Below the pieces are notes generated by a model. That model was given only the letters and a program-made list of their open reading frames with translations, was not told the DNA's origin and made no database searches. A stretch of DNA of 39,995 nt from Amphibacillus jilinensis Y1 (GTDB lineage: Bacteria > Bacillota > Bacilli > Bacillales > Amphibacillaceae): contig NZ_JH976438.1 of assembly GCF_000306965.1 (NCBI RefSeq), positions 128,255 to 168,249 of the forward strand. The letters are read 5' to 3'. Shown piece by piece: positions 7,777 to 16,383 of this stretch (positions are counted from its first letter, which is position 1; every line of letters begins with the position of its first letter). The position numbers were made by a program, and so were the translations under genes.

Positions 7777-7904
7777 TTTATCATGGATAACCGGTCCGTA
7801 AAACGCCCGCCTCAAAATAGAGAACAGAGAATCTATTTTAGCGGGAGTTAACGGACGCTCATATCCTCGTTCACTCAACGTCCACTGCTTGAAGGTTCGC
7901 TTTA
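7777..7904 (+). repeat. IHR repeat copy 4
   Basis: TTTATCATGGATAACC... with a clear hairpin 1 (CGCCCGCCTCAAAATAGA pairing with TCTATTTTAGCGGG). Hairpin 2 is shortened to TCCACTGCTTGAAGGTTCG. Intergenic, between rpsN2 and the reductase gene. Confidence 0.8.
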
Positions 7905-8090
7905 ATTACTTATTATATGCGCACATTTTTAATAACTCAAAACGATTAAGTTCAACGCGTGAGCTTCACAATCTAGATTTTTCAGTCATTCACCTGTCAG
8001 AAAATATAACAGATTCGTTGTTTTATATCCTAAATCATGTAAAATAACAATTGTGTGTTTTCAGTGCTGAGAAGGGGAGGATGACCAAAA

Positions 8091-9026
8091 ATGCAGATAA
8101 AAAAAATAGCGATTATTGGTCTAGGCGCACTTGGTATTATGTATGCGGAACATTTTTCGAAGCATATTTCAACAGGTGCACTACGCATTGTGGCCGATCG
8201 TGATCGGATTAGGCGTTATCAAGATGAGGGATTATATTGTAATGGTGAGCGCTGTGATTTTACATTTGTTACGCCGGATCAACAGATGGAACCAGCTGAT
8301 TTAGTATTAATCACAGTGAAATACAATGGTTTATCTCAAGCTTTAGCAGCGATTGCCAACCAAGTGGGTCAAGATACGATTATTATGTCTGCTATCAATG
8401 GGATAAAGAGTGAGCAAGATATAAGTCAGGTATACGGGAAAGACCACGTCCTTTATTGTGTAGCACAAGGAATGGATGCTGTGAAAGAAGGGAATGCGCT
8501 AACCTTTGCTAATAAAGGCGTGCTTTGTTTTGGAGAAGAAAGAATGGAGCAGCTCACGGAAAAAGTCAAGTCGGTAGCTACCTTTTTTGATCGAGTAAAT
8601 TTACCTTATGAGATTGATTTCAACATGAAGAAACGGCAATGGGGAAAATTCATGCTTAATGTTGGTGTTAATCAAGTGGTAGCTGTGTATCAAACGAACT
8701 ATGGCGGTATTCAAGTTGAGGGTGAAGCGCGTGATACAATGATCGCTGCGATGCGAGAGGTTATCGCCTTATCACAGTATACCGAAACGCCATTAAATGA
8801 AGCTGATTTAAGTTATTGGTTAACTAATTTGGCAAACTTGCATCCAGAAGGCAAACCATCGATGCGACAAGATGTTGAAGCAAAACGTTATGGAGAAGTG
8901 GATTTATTTAGTGGTGCGGTTATTGAACTTGGCAAGCAATACCGGGTAAACACGCCAGTTAATAAAAGACTTTATCAACAAATTAAAGCAATTGAACGCC
9001 AATATAGCCAAACGATAGAGCTGTAA
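8091..9026 (+). CDS. Ketopantoate reductase family protein (ApbA/PanE-like)
   Basis: 311 residues. N-terminal Rossmann fold with GLGALG (residues 10-15) for NADP(H), IVADR near the end of beta-2, and ADLVLITVKYNGL near residue 75, typical of ApbA/PanE. The C-terminal helical domain starts with KKRQWGKFMLNVGVNQVVAVY (about residue 182), where the family has its catalytic lysine and the conserved Asn. Known members reduce 2-dehydropantoate to pantoate in coenzyme A synthesis, but paralogues of unknown substrate are frequent and no pan genes lie nearby. GGGGAGG lies well before the ATG. Confidence 0.75.
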   Translation: MQIKKIAIIGLGALGIMYAEHFSKHISTGALRIVADRDRIRRYQDEGLYCNGERCDFTFVTPDQQMEPADLVLITVKYNGLSQALAAIANQVGQDTIIMSAINGIKSEQDISQVYGKDHVLYCVAQGMDAVKEGNALTFANKGVLCFGEERMEQLTEKVKSVATFFDRVNLPYEIDFNMKKRQWGKFMLNVGVNQVVAVYQTNYGGIQVEGEARDTMIAAMREVIALSQYTETPLNEADLSYWLTNLANLHPEGKPSMRQDVEAKRYGEVDLFSGAVIELGKQYRVNTPVNKRLYQQIKAIERQYSQTIEL

Positions 9027-9043
9027 GGCTGTTATTTGGCATT

Positions 9044-9080
9044 AACACCAGGTTATGATATGTCGTAATTTGGTGTTTTC
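9044..9080 (+). terminator. Terminator after the reductase gene
   Basis: AACACCA (9044-9050) pairs with TGGTGTT (9071-9077), with an inner TTA/TAA pair, followed by a short T-rich run. Confidence 0.55.
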
Positions 9081-9112
9081 TTATGGAAAATGTACGCACC
9101 TTTTATCATTAT

Positions 9113-9355
9113 TTTATCATGAATAACCGTCCGTAAAATCTCCCTCAAACTAGAGATTAGAGCACATCTATTTAGGTGGGTGATCACAGATGCTAATGTC
9201 CTGATTCACTCGGGGCAACAGGATGTTGGTCACACAAGCGTTTTCGCAGGACGCGAAGACGTTAGCTTGTGTTCCTCAGTTGGTGGGTAAGATCGTAGAC
9301 TAAATCGCCACGTCTGCGTGTAGCCATTCGTCCACGGATTGAAGGTTCGCTTTAT
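9113..9355 (+). repeat. IHR repeat copy 5, with a nested GC-rich element
   Basis: TTTAT at both ends (9113-9117, 9351-9355). It has the variant right arm of copy 3 (GGTAAGATCGTAGACTAAA..CGCCACGTC), and the segment 9211-9278 is an insert of another repeat family just after GATTCACTC. Confidence 0.8.
9211..9278 (+). repeat. GC-rich three-stem element nested in IHR copy 5
   Basis: Stems: CAACAGGATGTTG (9216-9228), ACACAAGC/GCTTGTGT (9232-9239 with 9265-9272) and, inside it, TTCGC-AGGAC-GCGAA (9243-9257), then TTCCTC. The window-start element has the same plan, loops and spacers but different, still-paired stems. Confidence 0.75.
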
Positions 9356-9432
9356 TTAGCGAAAGACCAGTTAATATATATTGTAGCCTTTCACTATCCT
9401 CAATTTAATGATAAGATAAATCCAATATTAAC

Positions 9433-9461
9433 TTGTACGTATATATTTATTAAGATATAAT
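9433..9461 (+). promoter_or_regulatory. Promoter of the sugar-kinase gene
   Basis: TTGTAC (9433-9438), 17-base spacer, TATAAT (9456-9461). A cre-like operator follows at once. Confidence 0.7.
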
Positions 9462-9469
9462 AATTAAAT

Positions 9470-9486
9470 AAGTAAGCGCTTTACTT
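9470..9486 (+). promoter_or_regulatory. cre-like / LacI-type operator
   Basis: AAGTAAGCGCTTTACTT: arms AAGTAA and TTACTT around GCGCT. It resembles a catabolite-responsive element (CcpA) or a local LacI-family operator, and it covers the expected transcription start, a repressing position. Confidence 0.7.
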
Positions 9487-9558
9487 AAATAGTTATTTTT
9501 TTGATCAGTAAAGTTATAAATTAAGAAAGAATAGAAGTTTTGGATTGGAGGAGATCGT

Positions 9559-11157
9559 ATGGATAAGGTGAAAGCTGCTATTCTAGCAGGTCAAACCGTA
9601 TTAGGGATTGAATTAGGATCAACGCGAATTAAAGCGGTTCTTGTTGATCAAGAAAACCAACCGATCGCATCAGGAAGCCATGATTGGGAGAATCGTTACG
9701 TTGATCAAATTTGGACCTATAGTACTGAAGAAGTTTGGCGCGGGCTCCAGGATAGTTATCAAAAGTTAGCTGCTGAAGTGAAAGATAAGTATGGGGTGGG
9801 TTTAAAGCGGATCGGTGCCCTTGGCTTTAGTGCGATGATGCATGGCTATATGGTTTTTAATAAATCTGGCGAATTGTTAGTACCTTTTCGAACGTGGCGA
9901 AACAATATAACTGAGCAAGCTGCCACGGCATTGACAGCATTATTTCAGTATAATATTCCGCAAAGGTGGAGTATCGCTCACCTTTATCAAGCGATATTAA
10001 ATAATGAATCACATATATCTGACATTGATTTTCAAACGACGCTAGCTGGCTATGTGCATTGGAAATTAACGGGTGAGAAAGTTTTAGGTGTAGGGGAAGC
10101 GTCAGGGATGTTTCCAATTGATCTTTCTACCAAAAATTTCAATGCAAAAATGATAAGTCAGTTTAACCAGCAAGTGAGTGATAAACACTTGCCTTGGAAA
10201 CTTGAGGGGATTCTTCCTCGTGTTCGATTAGCTGGTGAAGAAGCGGGGCGCTTAACAGAAGAAGGAGCACACCTGCTTGATCCAACTGGTGAGCTTGAAG
10301 CTGGCATTCCGCTTTGTCCACCAGAAGGTGATGCGGGTACAGGTATGGTTGCAACCAATAGTGTTGCGAAGCGGACAGGTAACGTTTCAGCAGGAACGTC
10401 AGTGTTCGCAATGGTCGTTTTGGAACAGGAATTGTCAAAAGTCTACCCTGAAATAGATCTAGTCACAACGCCAACCGGGCATTTAGTTGCGATGGCACAT
10501 GCGAATAACTGTACGTCTGATTTAAATGCTTGGGTACGTCTATTTGCTGAGTATTCAGAGGCAATCGGCGTAGAGGTTAACATCAACAAATTATATGAAA
10601 CGCTCTATCACAAAGCTTTACAAGGTGACGCGGATGGTGGAGGTTTACTTGCTTATGGCTATTTATCAGGTGAACACATGACGCATTTTGAAGAAGGACG
10701 GCCACTGTTTGTGCGGACGGCTGATAGTCGATTTAACTTGGCTAACTTTATGCGCACCCACCTCTATGCTGCGTTAGGTGCTATGAAAATCGGAATGGAT
10801 ATTTTACTTAAACAAGAGATGGTTAAATTAGAAGAAATGCATGGCCATGGTGGATTATTTAAAACCAAAGGTGTTGGTCAGCGCATGATGGCAGCTGCAT
10901 TAAACACCCCTGTATCTGTAATGGAAACAGCCGGAGAAGGCGGGGCCTGGGGCATTGCTATTTTAGCATCTTACTTAATGAACAAGAAGGAAAATGAAAG
11001 CTTAGATCAATTTTTAACAAACAGTGTATTTGTCGAGCAAACAGGTAATAGCGTTAAACCAGATCCAGACGATGTCAAAGGGTTTGAACAATTTATCGAA
11101 CGCTATAAAAAAGGTTTGCCGATTGAAAGAGCGGCAATTGATTATTTAGGTGAATAA
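9559..11157 (+). CDS. FGGY-family carbohydrate kinase
   Basis: 532 residues, cytoplasmic. FGGY fold: phosphate-1 motif [15 protein letters not shown] (about residues 16-30), [17 protein letters not shown] near residue 84-100, and the C-terminal ATP-binding domain with [14 protein letters not shown] (about 274) and [19 protein letters not shown] (about 455). The family phosphorylates sugars or polyols such as xylulose or ribulose with ATP. The length and the unusual motifs are like the xylulokinase-related branch of about 530 residues, so the sugar cannot be named. GGAGG precedes the ATG. The promoter with a cre-like site fits sugar catabolism, but no isomerase or transporter is adjacent. Confidence 0.8.
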   Translation: MDKVKAAILAGQTVLGIELGSTRIKAVLVDQENQPIASGSHDWENRYVDQIWTYSTEEVWRGLQDSYQKLAAEVKDKYGVGLKRIGALGFSAMMHGYMVFNKSGELLVPFRTWRNNITEQAATALTALFQYNIPQRWSIAHLYQAILNNESHISDIDFQTTLAGYVHWKLTGEKVLGVGEASGMFPIDLSTKNFNAKMISQFNQQVSDKHLPWKLEGILPRVRLAGEEAGRLTEEGAHLLDPTGELEAGIPLCPPEGDAGTGMVATNSVAKRTGNVSAGTSVFAMVVLEQELSKVYPEIDLVTTPTGHLVAMAHANNCTSDLNAWVRLFAEYSEAIGVEVNINKLYETLYHKALQGDADGGGLLAYGYLSGEHMTHFEEGRPLFVRTADSRFNLANFMRTHLYAALGAMKIGMDILLKQEMVKLEEMHGHGGLFKTKGVGQRMMAAALNTPVSVMETAGEGGAWGIAILASYLMNKKENESLDQFLTNSVFVEQTGNSVKPDPDDVKGFEQFIERYKKGLPIERAAIDYLGE

Positions 11158-11168
11158 AGGCTAGTAAA

Positions 11169-11198
11169 AAAAAGCGCCAGTGTATGCTGTCGCTTTTT
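11169..11198. terminator. Bidirectional terminator
   Basis: AAAAAGCG-c-CAG-tgtatg-CTG-t-CGCTTTTT: a symmetric hairpin with A and T runs, between the convergent kinase and nitroreductase genes. Confidence 0.85.
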
Positions 11199-11246
11199 GA
11201 TTTCACCATAATTTCTTAGTATGTAAAAAAACGATTTCTATTTTTA

Positions 11247-11918
11247 TCACTTAACCCATTGTACGATGTCTTCGATTGGCTTTCTGGTTTTAGGTAAAGG
11301 GTCTTGAGCTCGGTAACCAAAAGCCACCATGACTGCAACGCCTAAATGCCCATCTTCCAGCAATCCTTCTCTATCTAATAAATCCGTCACTTTTTGATAA
11401 TGGAATCCTTCAATAGGACAGGAATCAATACCGATTTGGGCAGCAGCTGTCATCATATTAGCTAAAGCAATATAGCATTGTTTACTTGACCAATCAAAGA
11501 AGGCTCGATCACTCTCTGCCAAGTTCATATCCACTTCTTGAAAGGTTTTATACTTTTGTTGAGCTTGATCGATCCATTCCGCAGGGAAGTTCTTAACATT
11601 CGTATAATGGTCTTTTAAATAATCGCTGTCATATTTGACATCTTTGATATTTCGAGCAAGGATAATGACAAAATGGCTAGCAGAATCGAGCTGGCCTTGT
11701 GCGCCTTGTGCGACCTGCTTTAACTCGTTTTTTAAGTCATTATTATCAACAATCAGGAACTTCCATGGCTCTAATCCAATTGAGCTAGGGGAAAGTCTCC
11801 CAGTTTCAAGGATAAATCCAAAATCTTCAGCACTAATTTTTTTACTAGGGTCAAATTGTTTAGTCGCATGTCTAAACTGAAAAGCATCAATAATCTCTGT
11901 TTTCGTATCTATACTCAT
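11247..11918 (-). CDS. NAD(P)H-dependent nitroreductase family protein
   Basis: 223 residues of the NfsB-like FMN oxidoreductase fold. Visible are FRHATKQFDPSKKIS (about residues 15-29, FMN-phosphate-binding RHATK), GRLSPSSIGLEPWKFLIV (about 40-57) and the C-terminal GIDSCPIEGF and GVAVMVAFGYRA. Such enzymes reduce nitroaromatics or quinones with NAD(P)H. The start is ATG at 11918: GGAG lies 9 bases before it, while the ATG at 11933 overlaps that ribosome site. Single gene; IHR copy 6 lies upstream between it and the divergent Nudix gene. Confidence 0.85.
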   Translation of the reverse strand: MSIDTKTEIIDAFQFRHATKQFDPSKKISAEDFGFILETGRLSPSSIGLEPWKFLIVDNNDLKNELKQVAQGAQGQLDSASHFVIILARNIKDVKYDSDYLKDHYTNVKNFPAEWIDQAQQKYKTFQEVDMNLAESDRAFFDWSSKQCYIALANMMTAAAQIGIDSCPIEGFHYQKVTDLLDREGLLEDGHLGVAVMVAFGYRAQDPLPKTRKPIEDIVQWVK

Positions 11919-12064
11919 GGTCACACGCTCCATTCATTGAAATAATAATCTAATAGCTACAGTATGGCACGAAGCTTTAAAACATTCAATATAAAACAAT
12001 TATAGTTGAATTATCCATTTTAAAAATAATAAAGTTGACTTTATAGGGATAAAAGTATGCTAAC

Positions 12065-12182
12065 CTTATCATAGCTAACCGTCCGTAAAACGCTCACCTC
12101 AAAATAGAGAGCAGAGTGCATCTATTTAGATGGGAGACTACGGCGCTAATATTGTGATTAACGCCCGATTAGTGGGAGAAAA
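12065..12182 (+). repeat. IHR repeat copy 6 (right end missing)
   Basis: Left end CTTATCATAGCTAACCGTCCGTAAAACG and hairpin 1 (CTCAAAATAGA/TCTATTTAGATGGG) are present. It breaks off after ATTAGTGGGAGAAAAA, so hairpin 2 and the right end are lost. Confidence 0.75.
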
Positions 12183-12235
12183 ATGAAAATACCTATTAAA
12201 GGTTTGTTTTATAATAACTTGTGAGGAGGTCTAAG

Positions 12236-12754
12236 ATGGAAATCTGGGATATTTATGATAAAGATAGAAGGTTAACAGGAGAAACGATAGAAAGAGGGGC
12301 TAGCCTCAAACAACAAGACTATCATCTTGTTGTCCATGTCTGTATTTTTAATACAAATGGTGAGATGTTGATTCAGCAAAGACAATCTTTTAAAAAAGGA
12401 TGGTCAAATCTTTGGGATATTACCGTAGGGGGAAGTGCTGTATCAGGTGATACAAGTCAACTGGCTGCAGAACGGGAAGTTTTTGAAGAAATTGGTTATG
12501 CCATTAACCTATCCAATTGTCGCCCTTCTTTAACGATCCATGCAGATGATGCTTTTGATGATATTTATTTGTTAGAAGAAGATTTAGACATTAAACAATT
12601 AAAACTGCAATATGAAGAAGTGCAAAATGTGAAGTGGGCAACAGAACAAGAGATTATCAGTTTGGTAAATGAAAATAAATTTATTCCCTATTATAAGGGC
12701 TTTATTTCTTTACTATTTGAGATGAGAAAATATCGGGGGGTACATAAACGTTAA
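12236..12754 (+). CDS. Nudix hydrolase
   Basis: 172 residues starting MEIWDIYDKDRRLTGETIERG, the beginning typical of the IDI/YfcD-like Nudix branch. The Nudix box is GSAVSGDTSQLAAEREVFEEIG (about residues 74-95); the first Glu of Gx5E is replaced by Asp, while REVFEEIG with the metal-binding glutamates is intact. It would hydrolyse a nucleoside-diphosphate-linked or similar substrate, which cannot be told. GAGGAGG (12223-12229) fixes the ATG at 12236; the GTG at 12221 lies before that site. Confidence 0.85.
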   Translation: MEIWDIYDKDRRLTGETIERGASLKQQDYHLVVHVCIFNTNGEMLIQQRQSFKKGWSNLWDITVGGSAVSGDTSQLAAEREVFEEIGYAINLSNCRPSLTIHADDAFDDIYLLEEDLDIKQLKLQYEEVQNVKWATEQEIISLVNENKFIPYYKGFISLLFEMRKYRGVHKR

Positions 12755-12864
12755 TGATAAACGGTGATAATGTCATGAACCATTTGGTATAACAATCATT
12801 TTGCATTTGATCAATTTCAATAATATGTTAATAAATGACTATAATATGTAGAAATGATTATTTA

Positions 12865-12879
12865 AAGAAAGCGTTAACG
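12865..12879 (+). promoter_or_regulatory. cre-like site before the PL1 pectate lyase
   Basis: AAGAAAGCGTTAACG differs from the cre consensus WTGNAANCGNWNNC at one base. It lies between a weak TTTAAA (12861) and TATGAT (12883), so it could cover the promoter. Glucose repression of the lyase is inferred. Confidence 0.5.
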
Positions 12880-12977
12880 TGATATGATGACAATAATTAA
12901 ATTGGAAGGAGGGCAGTGTTTTTCGCATCAATGTATCAACGTTCAGTTTTTAAAAAATTAAATGAGGACGTGATAAG

Positions 12978-13979
12978 ATGGTGAGAACAGGGATAAAGAA
13001 GTTAGTGTTCATCTGTTTAATGGTTACGTTAATGTGTGGATTGTCGATTGAAACGGTTTCTGCTAGTGTACCAGATTTTAGTTTGAGAGGTTTTGCTACG
13101 TTTAATGGTGGAACGACGGGTGGCGAAGGTGGCGATGTTGTGACCGTTCGAACGGGCAATGAATTAGTCCAAGCCATAAAGAACAAAAACCCGAACAGAC
13201 CGTTAAAAATCTATGTCAATGGAACGATTACCCCAAATAATACATCAGAGAACAAAATTGATATTAAAGATGTATCAAATGTTTCTGTTATAGGGGTTGG
13301 ACGAAATGGCGTATTAAGTGGAATTGGGATTAAAGTTTGGCGAGCAGAAAATATTATTATTCGTAATTTAACGATCCATGAAGTCAATATTGGTGATAAA
13401 GATGCGATAAGCATTGAAGGGCCATCAAGTAATATTTGGGTTGATCACAATGAGCTTTATGCAAGCCTCAATGTTCATAAAGACTATTATGATGGCCTTT
13501 TTGATGTGAAGCGCGATGCATATAATATCACTTTTTCTTGGAACTATGTCCATGATAGTTGGAAAGCGATGTTAATGGGCTCATCTGATAGTGATCATGC
13601 AGAACGAAATATTACCTTTCACCATAATCACTTTCAAAATCTAAATTCACGCGTGCCAAGTTTACGTTTTGGTAAAGCGCATATTTATAATAACTATTTT
13701 GAAGGTATTATTGACACAGGGATTAACGCGCGAATGGGTGCAGAAGTTTTAGTTGAAAATAACGTATTTGAAAACTCAAACAATCCATTAGGCTTCTGGT
13801 ACAGTAATCAAACAGGGTATTGGAATGTGTCAAACAATCGCTATATTAACAGTACTGGTAGTCAACCAACATGGTCAACGACAAATTACACTGTACCTTA
13901 TCACTATCAATTAACACCCGTACAAGATGTAAAAGCACTAGTCACCCAATATGCTGGAGTGGGTGTTGTCCAACCTTAA
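12978..13979 (+). CDS. Secreted pectate lyase, polysaccharide lyase family 1
   Basis: 333 residues. A signal peptide covers residues 1-30 (KK, hydrophobic core, then TVSA before SVPDF), so the enzyme is exported. PL1 parallel beta-helix motifs: [11 protein letters not shown] near residue 151, [32 protein letters not shown] near 170-200 and [17 protein letters not shown], with R225, P227 and R230 forming the family's RxPxxR catalytic region. It cleaves polygalacturonate by calcium-dependent beta-elimination. It has its own terminator and a cre-like site. Together with the PL9 enzyme at 19047 it suggests pectin use. Confidence 0.9.
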   Translation: MVRTGIKKLVFICLMVTLMCGLSIETVSASVPDFSLRGFATFNGGTTGGEGGDVVTVRTGNELVQAIKNKNPNRPLKIYVNGTITPNNTSENKIDIKDVSNVSVIGVGRNGVLSGIGIKVWRAENIIIRNLTIHEVNIGDKDAISIEGPSSNIWVDHNELYASLNVHKDYYDGLFDVKRDAYNITFSWNYVHDSWKAMLMGSSDSDHAERNITFHHNHFQNLNSRVPSLRFGKAHIYNNYFEGIIDTGINARMGAEVLVENNVFENSNNPLGFWYSNQTGYWNVSNNRYINSTGSQPTWSTTNYTVPYHYQLTPVQDVKALVTQYAGVGVVQP

Positions 13980-13980
13980 C

Positions 13981-14032
13981 AGAATAAACAAAGAAATCGA
14001 ATGAAATCATCATTCGGTTTCTTTGTTTATTC
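13981..14032. terminator. Terminator after the PL1 gene
   Basis: A near-perfect palindrome, AGAATAAACAAAGAAA..CGAATGA pairing with TCATTCG..TTTCTTTGTTTATTCT; the AT-rich arms can end transcription in either direction. Confidence 0.8.
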
Positions 14033-14162
14033 TTATCGTGTTTGGTGCTTTAAAAGCTCAACTTTTTATATACTTCTAAAATGAGGTATACATACTCACG
14101 CAAACCAGCTCAACTTGAGAATAATAGAAATATATTCGCTAAAAGGGCGAGCAACTAAATTT

Positions 14163-15149
14163 TTAAACGATGAGGTATGGATTTTCTTTGCCTTCTAGTC
14201 CGAGCATTAAGCCCTCTAATCCACTTCGCACCATCGCATTGGTTGCTTCTTCGGTAAAGAAGGCATAATGCTGGGTAAAGATAACATTGGGAAATTGTTT
14301 TAAATAAAAGAGGGGGCGTTTATTGATAATTCGTGTGCCAATGTCAAAATGAGAAATCCCTGTTTCCTCTTCTAATGTATCAAGGCCTGCTCCCCCAATC
14401 CATTCGCTTTCTAACCCATCAATTAAATCTTCTGAATTGATAAGTCCGCCTCTTGATGTATTAATAAGCAGTACATTTTTTTTCATTTTCTTAATGGTTT
14501 CTTTGTTGATGAGGTGATGATTTTCTTCGGTCAGTGGGATGTGAAGTGAAATAATATCACTTTGCTTAAGTAAAGTATCCAAATCAACATACTCAGCATA
14601 CGTTTCAACATGACTTATTGGTGTTTTATTATAAGCAAGAATTTTGCAACCAAAACCACTTAGAATTTCAATGACCGACTGTCCAATTTTTCCTGTTCCA
14701 ATTATTCCAACCGTCATACTTCGTAATTCTTTTCCTTGTAAACCATCTAAAGAGAAATCATTAACGAGTGCACGGCAGATCGACACCTTTATTTTGCGAA
14801 TGAGCATTAGCATAATCATGACGGTGAATTCTGCTACATTATAAGGTGGATAATGCGCATTACTGATACTAATACCTAGTGAATGAGCTGTTTCAACATT
14901 AATGTGGTCATAGCCAATTGTACGTGTTGACAGGTGTTTAATACCAAAATCGTGTAATGTGTTTAAAATTTCTGCATTAATTTGGCTGTGTGCTAAAACA
15001 TTGACAGCATCGAAGCCTTTAGCTAAGTTAACGTTTTCCATCGTTAGCGGTTGGTCAATTGTCGTTAGCTGCTCAAGATTATAAGACTGTTTAGCATTTA
15101 AAAAATGCTCTTCCTCAAAAGGTAAGACATTGTAAGCAATAATTTTCAT
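14163..15149 (-). CDS. D-2-hydroxyacid (D-lactate) dehydrogenase, VanH/LdhD-like
   Basis: 328 residues, cytoplasmic. STRTIGYDHIN (about residue 74), YPPYNVAEFTVMIMLMLIRK (about 100), Rossmann motif VGIIGTGKIGQSV (about 147-159), and the catalytic trio: Arg in LINTSRGGLIN (about 232), Glu in LDTLEEETG (about 261) and His in FTQHYAFFTEEA (about 293). The family reduces pyruvate or another 2-oxo acid to the D-hydroxy acid with NADH. The YDHIN/YPPYNVAEFT segments recall VanH and D-lactate dehydrogenases, but no ligase or vanX gene is nearby, so a fermentative role is likelier. AAAAGGAG precedes the ATG. Confidence 0.85.
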   Translation of the reverse strand: MKIIAYNVLPFEEEHFLNAKQSYNLEQLTTIDQPLTMENVNLAKGFDAVNVLAHSQINAEILNTLHDFGIKHLSTRTIGYDHINVETAHSLGISISNAHYPPYNVAEFTVMIMLMLIRKIKVSICRALVNDFSLDGLQGKELRSMTVGIIGTGKIGQSVIEILSGFGCKILAYNKTPISHVETYAEYVDLDTLLKQSDIISLHIPLTEENHHLINKETIKKMKKNVLLINTSRGGLINSEDLIDGLESEWIGGAGLDTLEEETGISHFDIGTRIINKRPLFYLKQFPNVIFTQHYAFFTEEATNAMVRSGLEGLMLGLEGKENPYLIV

Positions 15150-15465
15150 TTCAATTTGCTCCTTTTAATTAATCATATAATGGTTAAGAATCCGGTGGTA
15201 ACTATCGCTGATTAAAATATATCTAGCTAATAATAAAATGCACACATGATTACTATTATAGATCAAATCACAATAGTCTCCTGTTTCCTTGGTAGATTAT
15301 CTGACTTTCAATTTTTAATAGCTTTTGCTAATCGTTCTTCTCGTATACGCTCTCTGTAACTCAGAGAAGTGAAAGATTTAGTTCTTAGAACATTTTTAAA
15401 TCCTATTATAATAAATTCTAATATATGGTATAATGTAGGGCGTTCATTAATGAAAAGGTGATTTT
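15150..15465. other. Divergent intergenic region
   Basis: 316 AT-rich bases between the dehydrogenase and the Asp-box protein. Toward the plus-strand gene there is an extended -10 (TGGTATAAT, -10 hexamer 15429-15434) with a weak -35. Nothing else was recognised. Confidence 0.5.
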
Positions 15466-16383
15466 TTGAAAAAAATACTACTTAGCTTGTCACTGTTCAT
15501 CTTGATCGGCTTAACGATAGGGATTTTTTTGTATGAACAATTAGAGCCATTACAACCATTTTCTCTTCAACAAAGCAATCAATCCTATCACGATGACGAA
15601 AATCATTTAGAGGAAACGGTGCAAACCCCAGTAAATCGTGGTGATTCTATTGTATATAGCTTAGAAAACAATGAACTTAATCTAAGTTTTAATCAAGGTG
15701 TCGATTGGATAACCGTTCCCATTGAGACTGGTTTGTTGTTTAGTGGTGATTATAATGGAAGTAAGCAAGAATTAATTGCTAATAGCTATGTTTTAGAATA
15801 TGACTATATAGCATTTTTATATGCGGATGAGCATGTACAATTAATGCAAACACGTGATCAAGGCGAGACATGGGAACCGACCGTCATTATAGAAGATTTT
15901 CCAGGGATACGCTTTCGGAAGGTTGACATGCTTAATGATCGATTTGGTTACGTGATCGTTACAGGTGATCGTACGATGTCAGCAGAAGGAACGCTGATAT
16001 ATGTTACAGATGATCAGGGCGTAAGCTGGGCGAAGGTAAATAGTGCTGACACGACACGCTTACTGTATGATGGGGGCTTTATAGACGAGAATACAGCTTT
16101 CCTTTCTTATGGTACGATTAATCCAGAACAACCAGATCTGTTTGTGACAAATGATCGTGGTGAGACATGGAGTCAAGCTGTTTTTCAAACGCCAGAAGCA
16201 TACCAAGATATCTTTGTTACCGCGGAAATGCCGTTTAGTGACGAAGACCAATTGACTATTTACGTTAATCAAGGACCTAATGGTGATTATCAAGGTGGGT
16301 TAGTAAAAGGAAAGTATACATCCGATGATTATGGTCAAACTTGGGAATTTGTTGGAGAGGTGGCTGGCGATGAAGTCCAATAA
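15466..16383 (+). CDS. Exported Asp-box (BNR/sialidase-like) repeat protein
   Basis: 305 residues from TTG at 15466, with AAAAGGTG just before it. Residues 1-25 form a signal peptide or membrane anchor (KKILLSLSLFILIGLTIGIFL). Four Asp-box motifs (S/T-x-D-x-G-x-T/S-W) are visible: TRDQGETW (about 129), TDDQGVSW (about 181), TNDRGETW (about 227) and SDDYGQTW (about 286). This marks a beta-propeller of the sialidase/VPS10 kind; with only four boxes and no catalytic residues that I can identify, an enzymatic role is not supported. It overlaps the next gene by 14 bases, so the two are co-expressed. Confidence 0.75.
   Translation: MKKILLSLSLFILIGLTIGIFLYEQLEPLQPFSLQQSNQSYHDDENHLEETVQTPVNRGDSIVYSLENNELNLSFNQGVDWITVPIETGLLFSGDYNGSKQELIANSYVLEYDYIAFLYADEHVQLMQTRDQGETWEPTVIIEDFPGIRFRKVDMLNDRFGYVIVTGDRTMSAEGTLIYVTDDQGVSWAKVNSADTTRLLYDGGFIDENTAFLSYGTINPEQPDLFVTNDRGETWSQAVFQTPEAYQDIFVTAEMPFSDEDQLTIYVNQGPNGDYQGGLVKGKYTSDDYGQTWEFVGEVAGDEVQ

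Noticed and set aside
14163-15149. Vancomycin-resistance vanH
   Set aside because: The sequence resembles VanH, but no D-Ala-D-Lac ligase or vanX gene is near; a D-lactate dehydrogenase is more likely.
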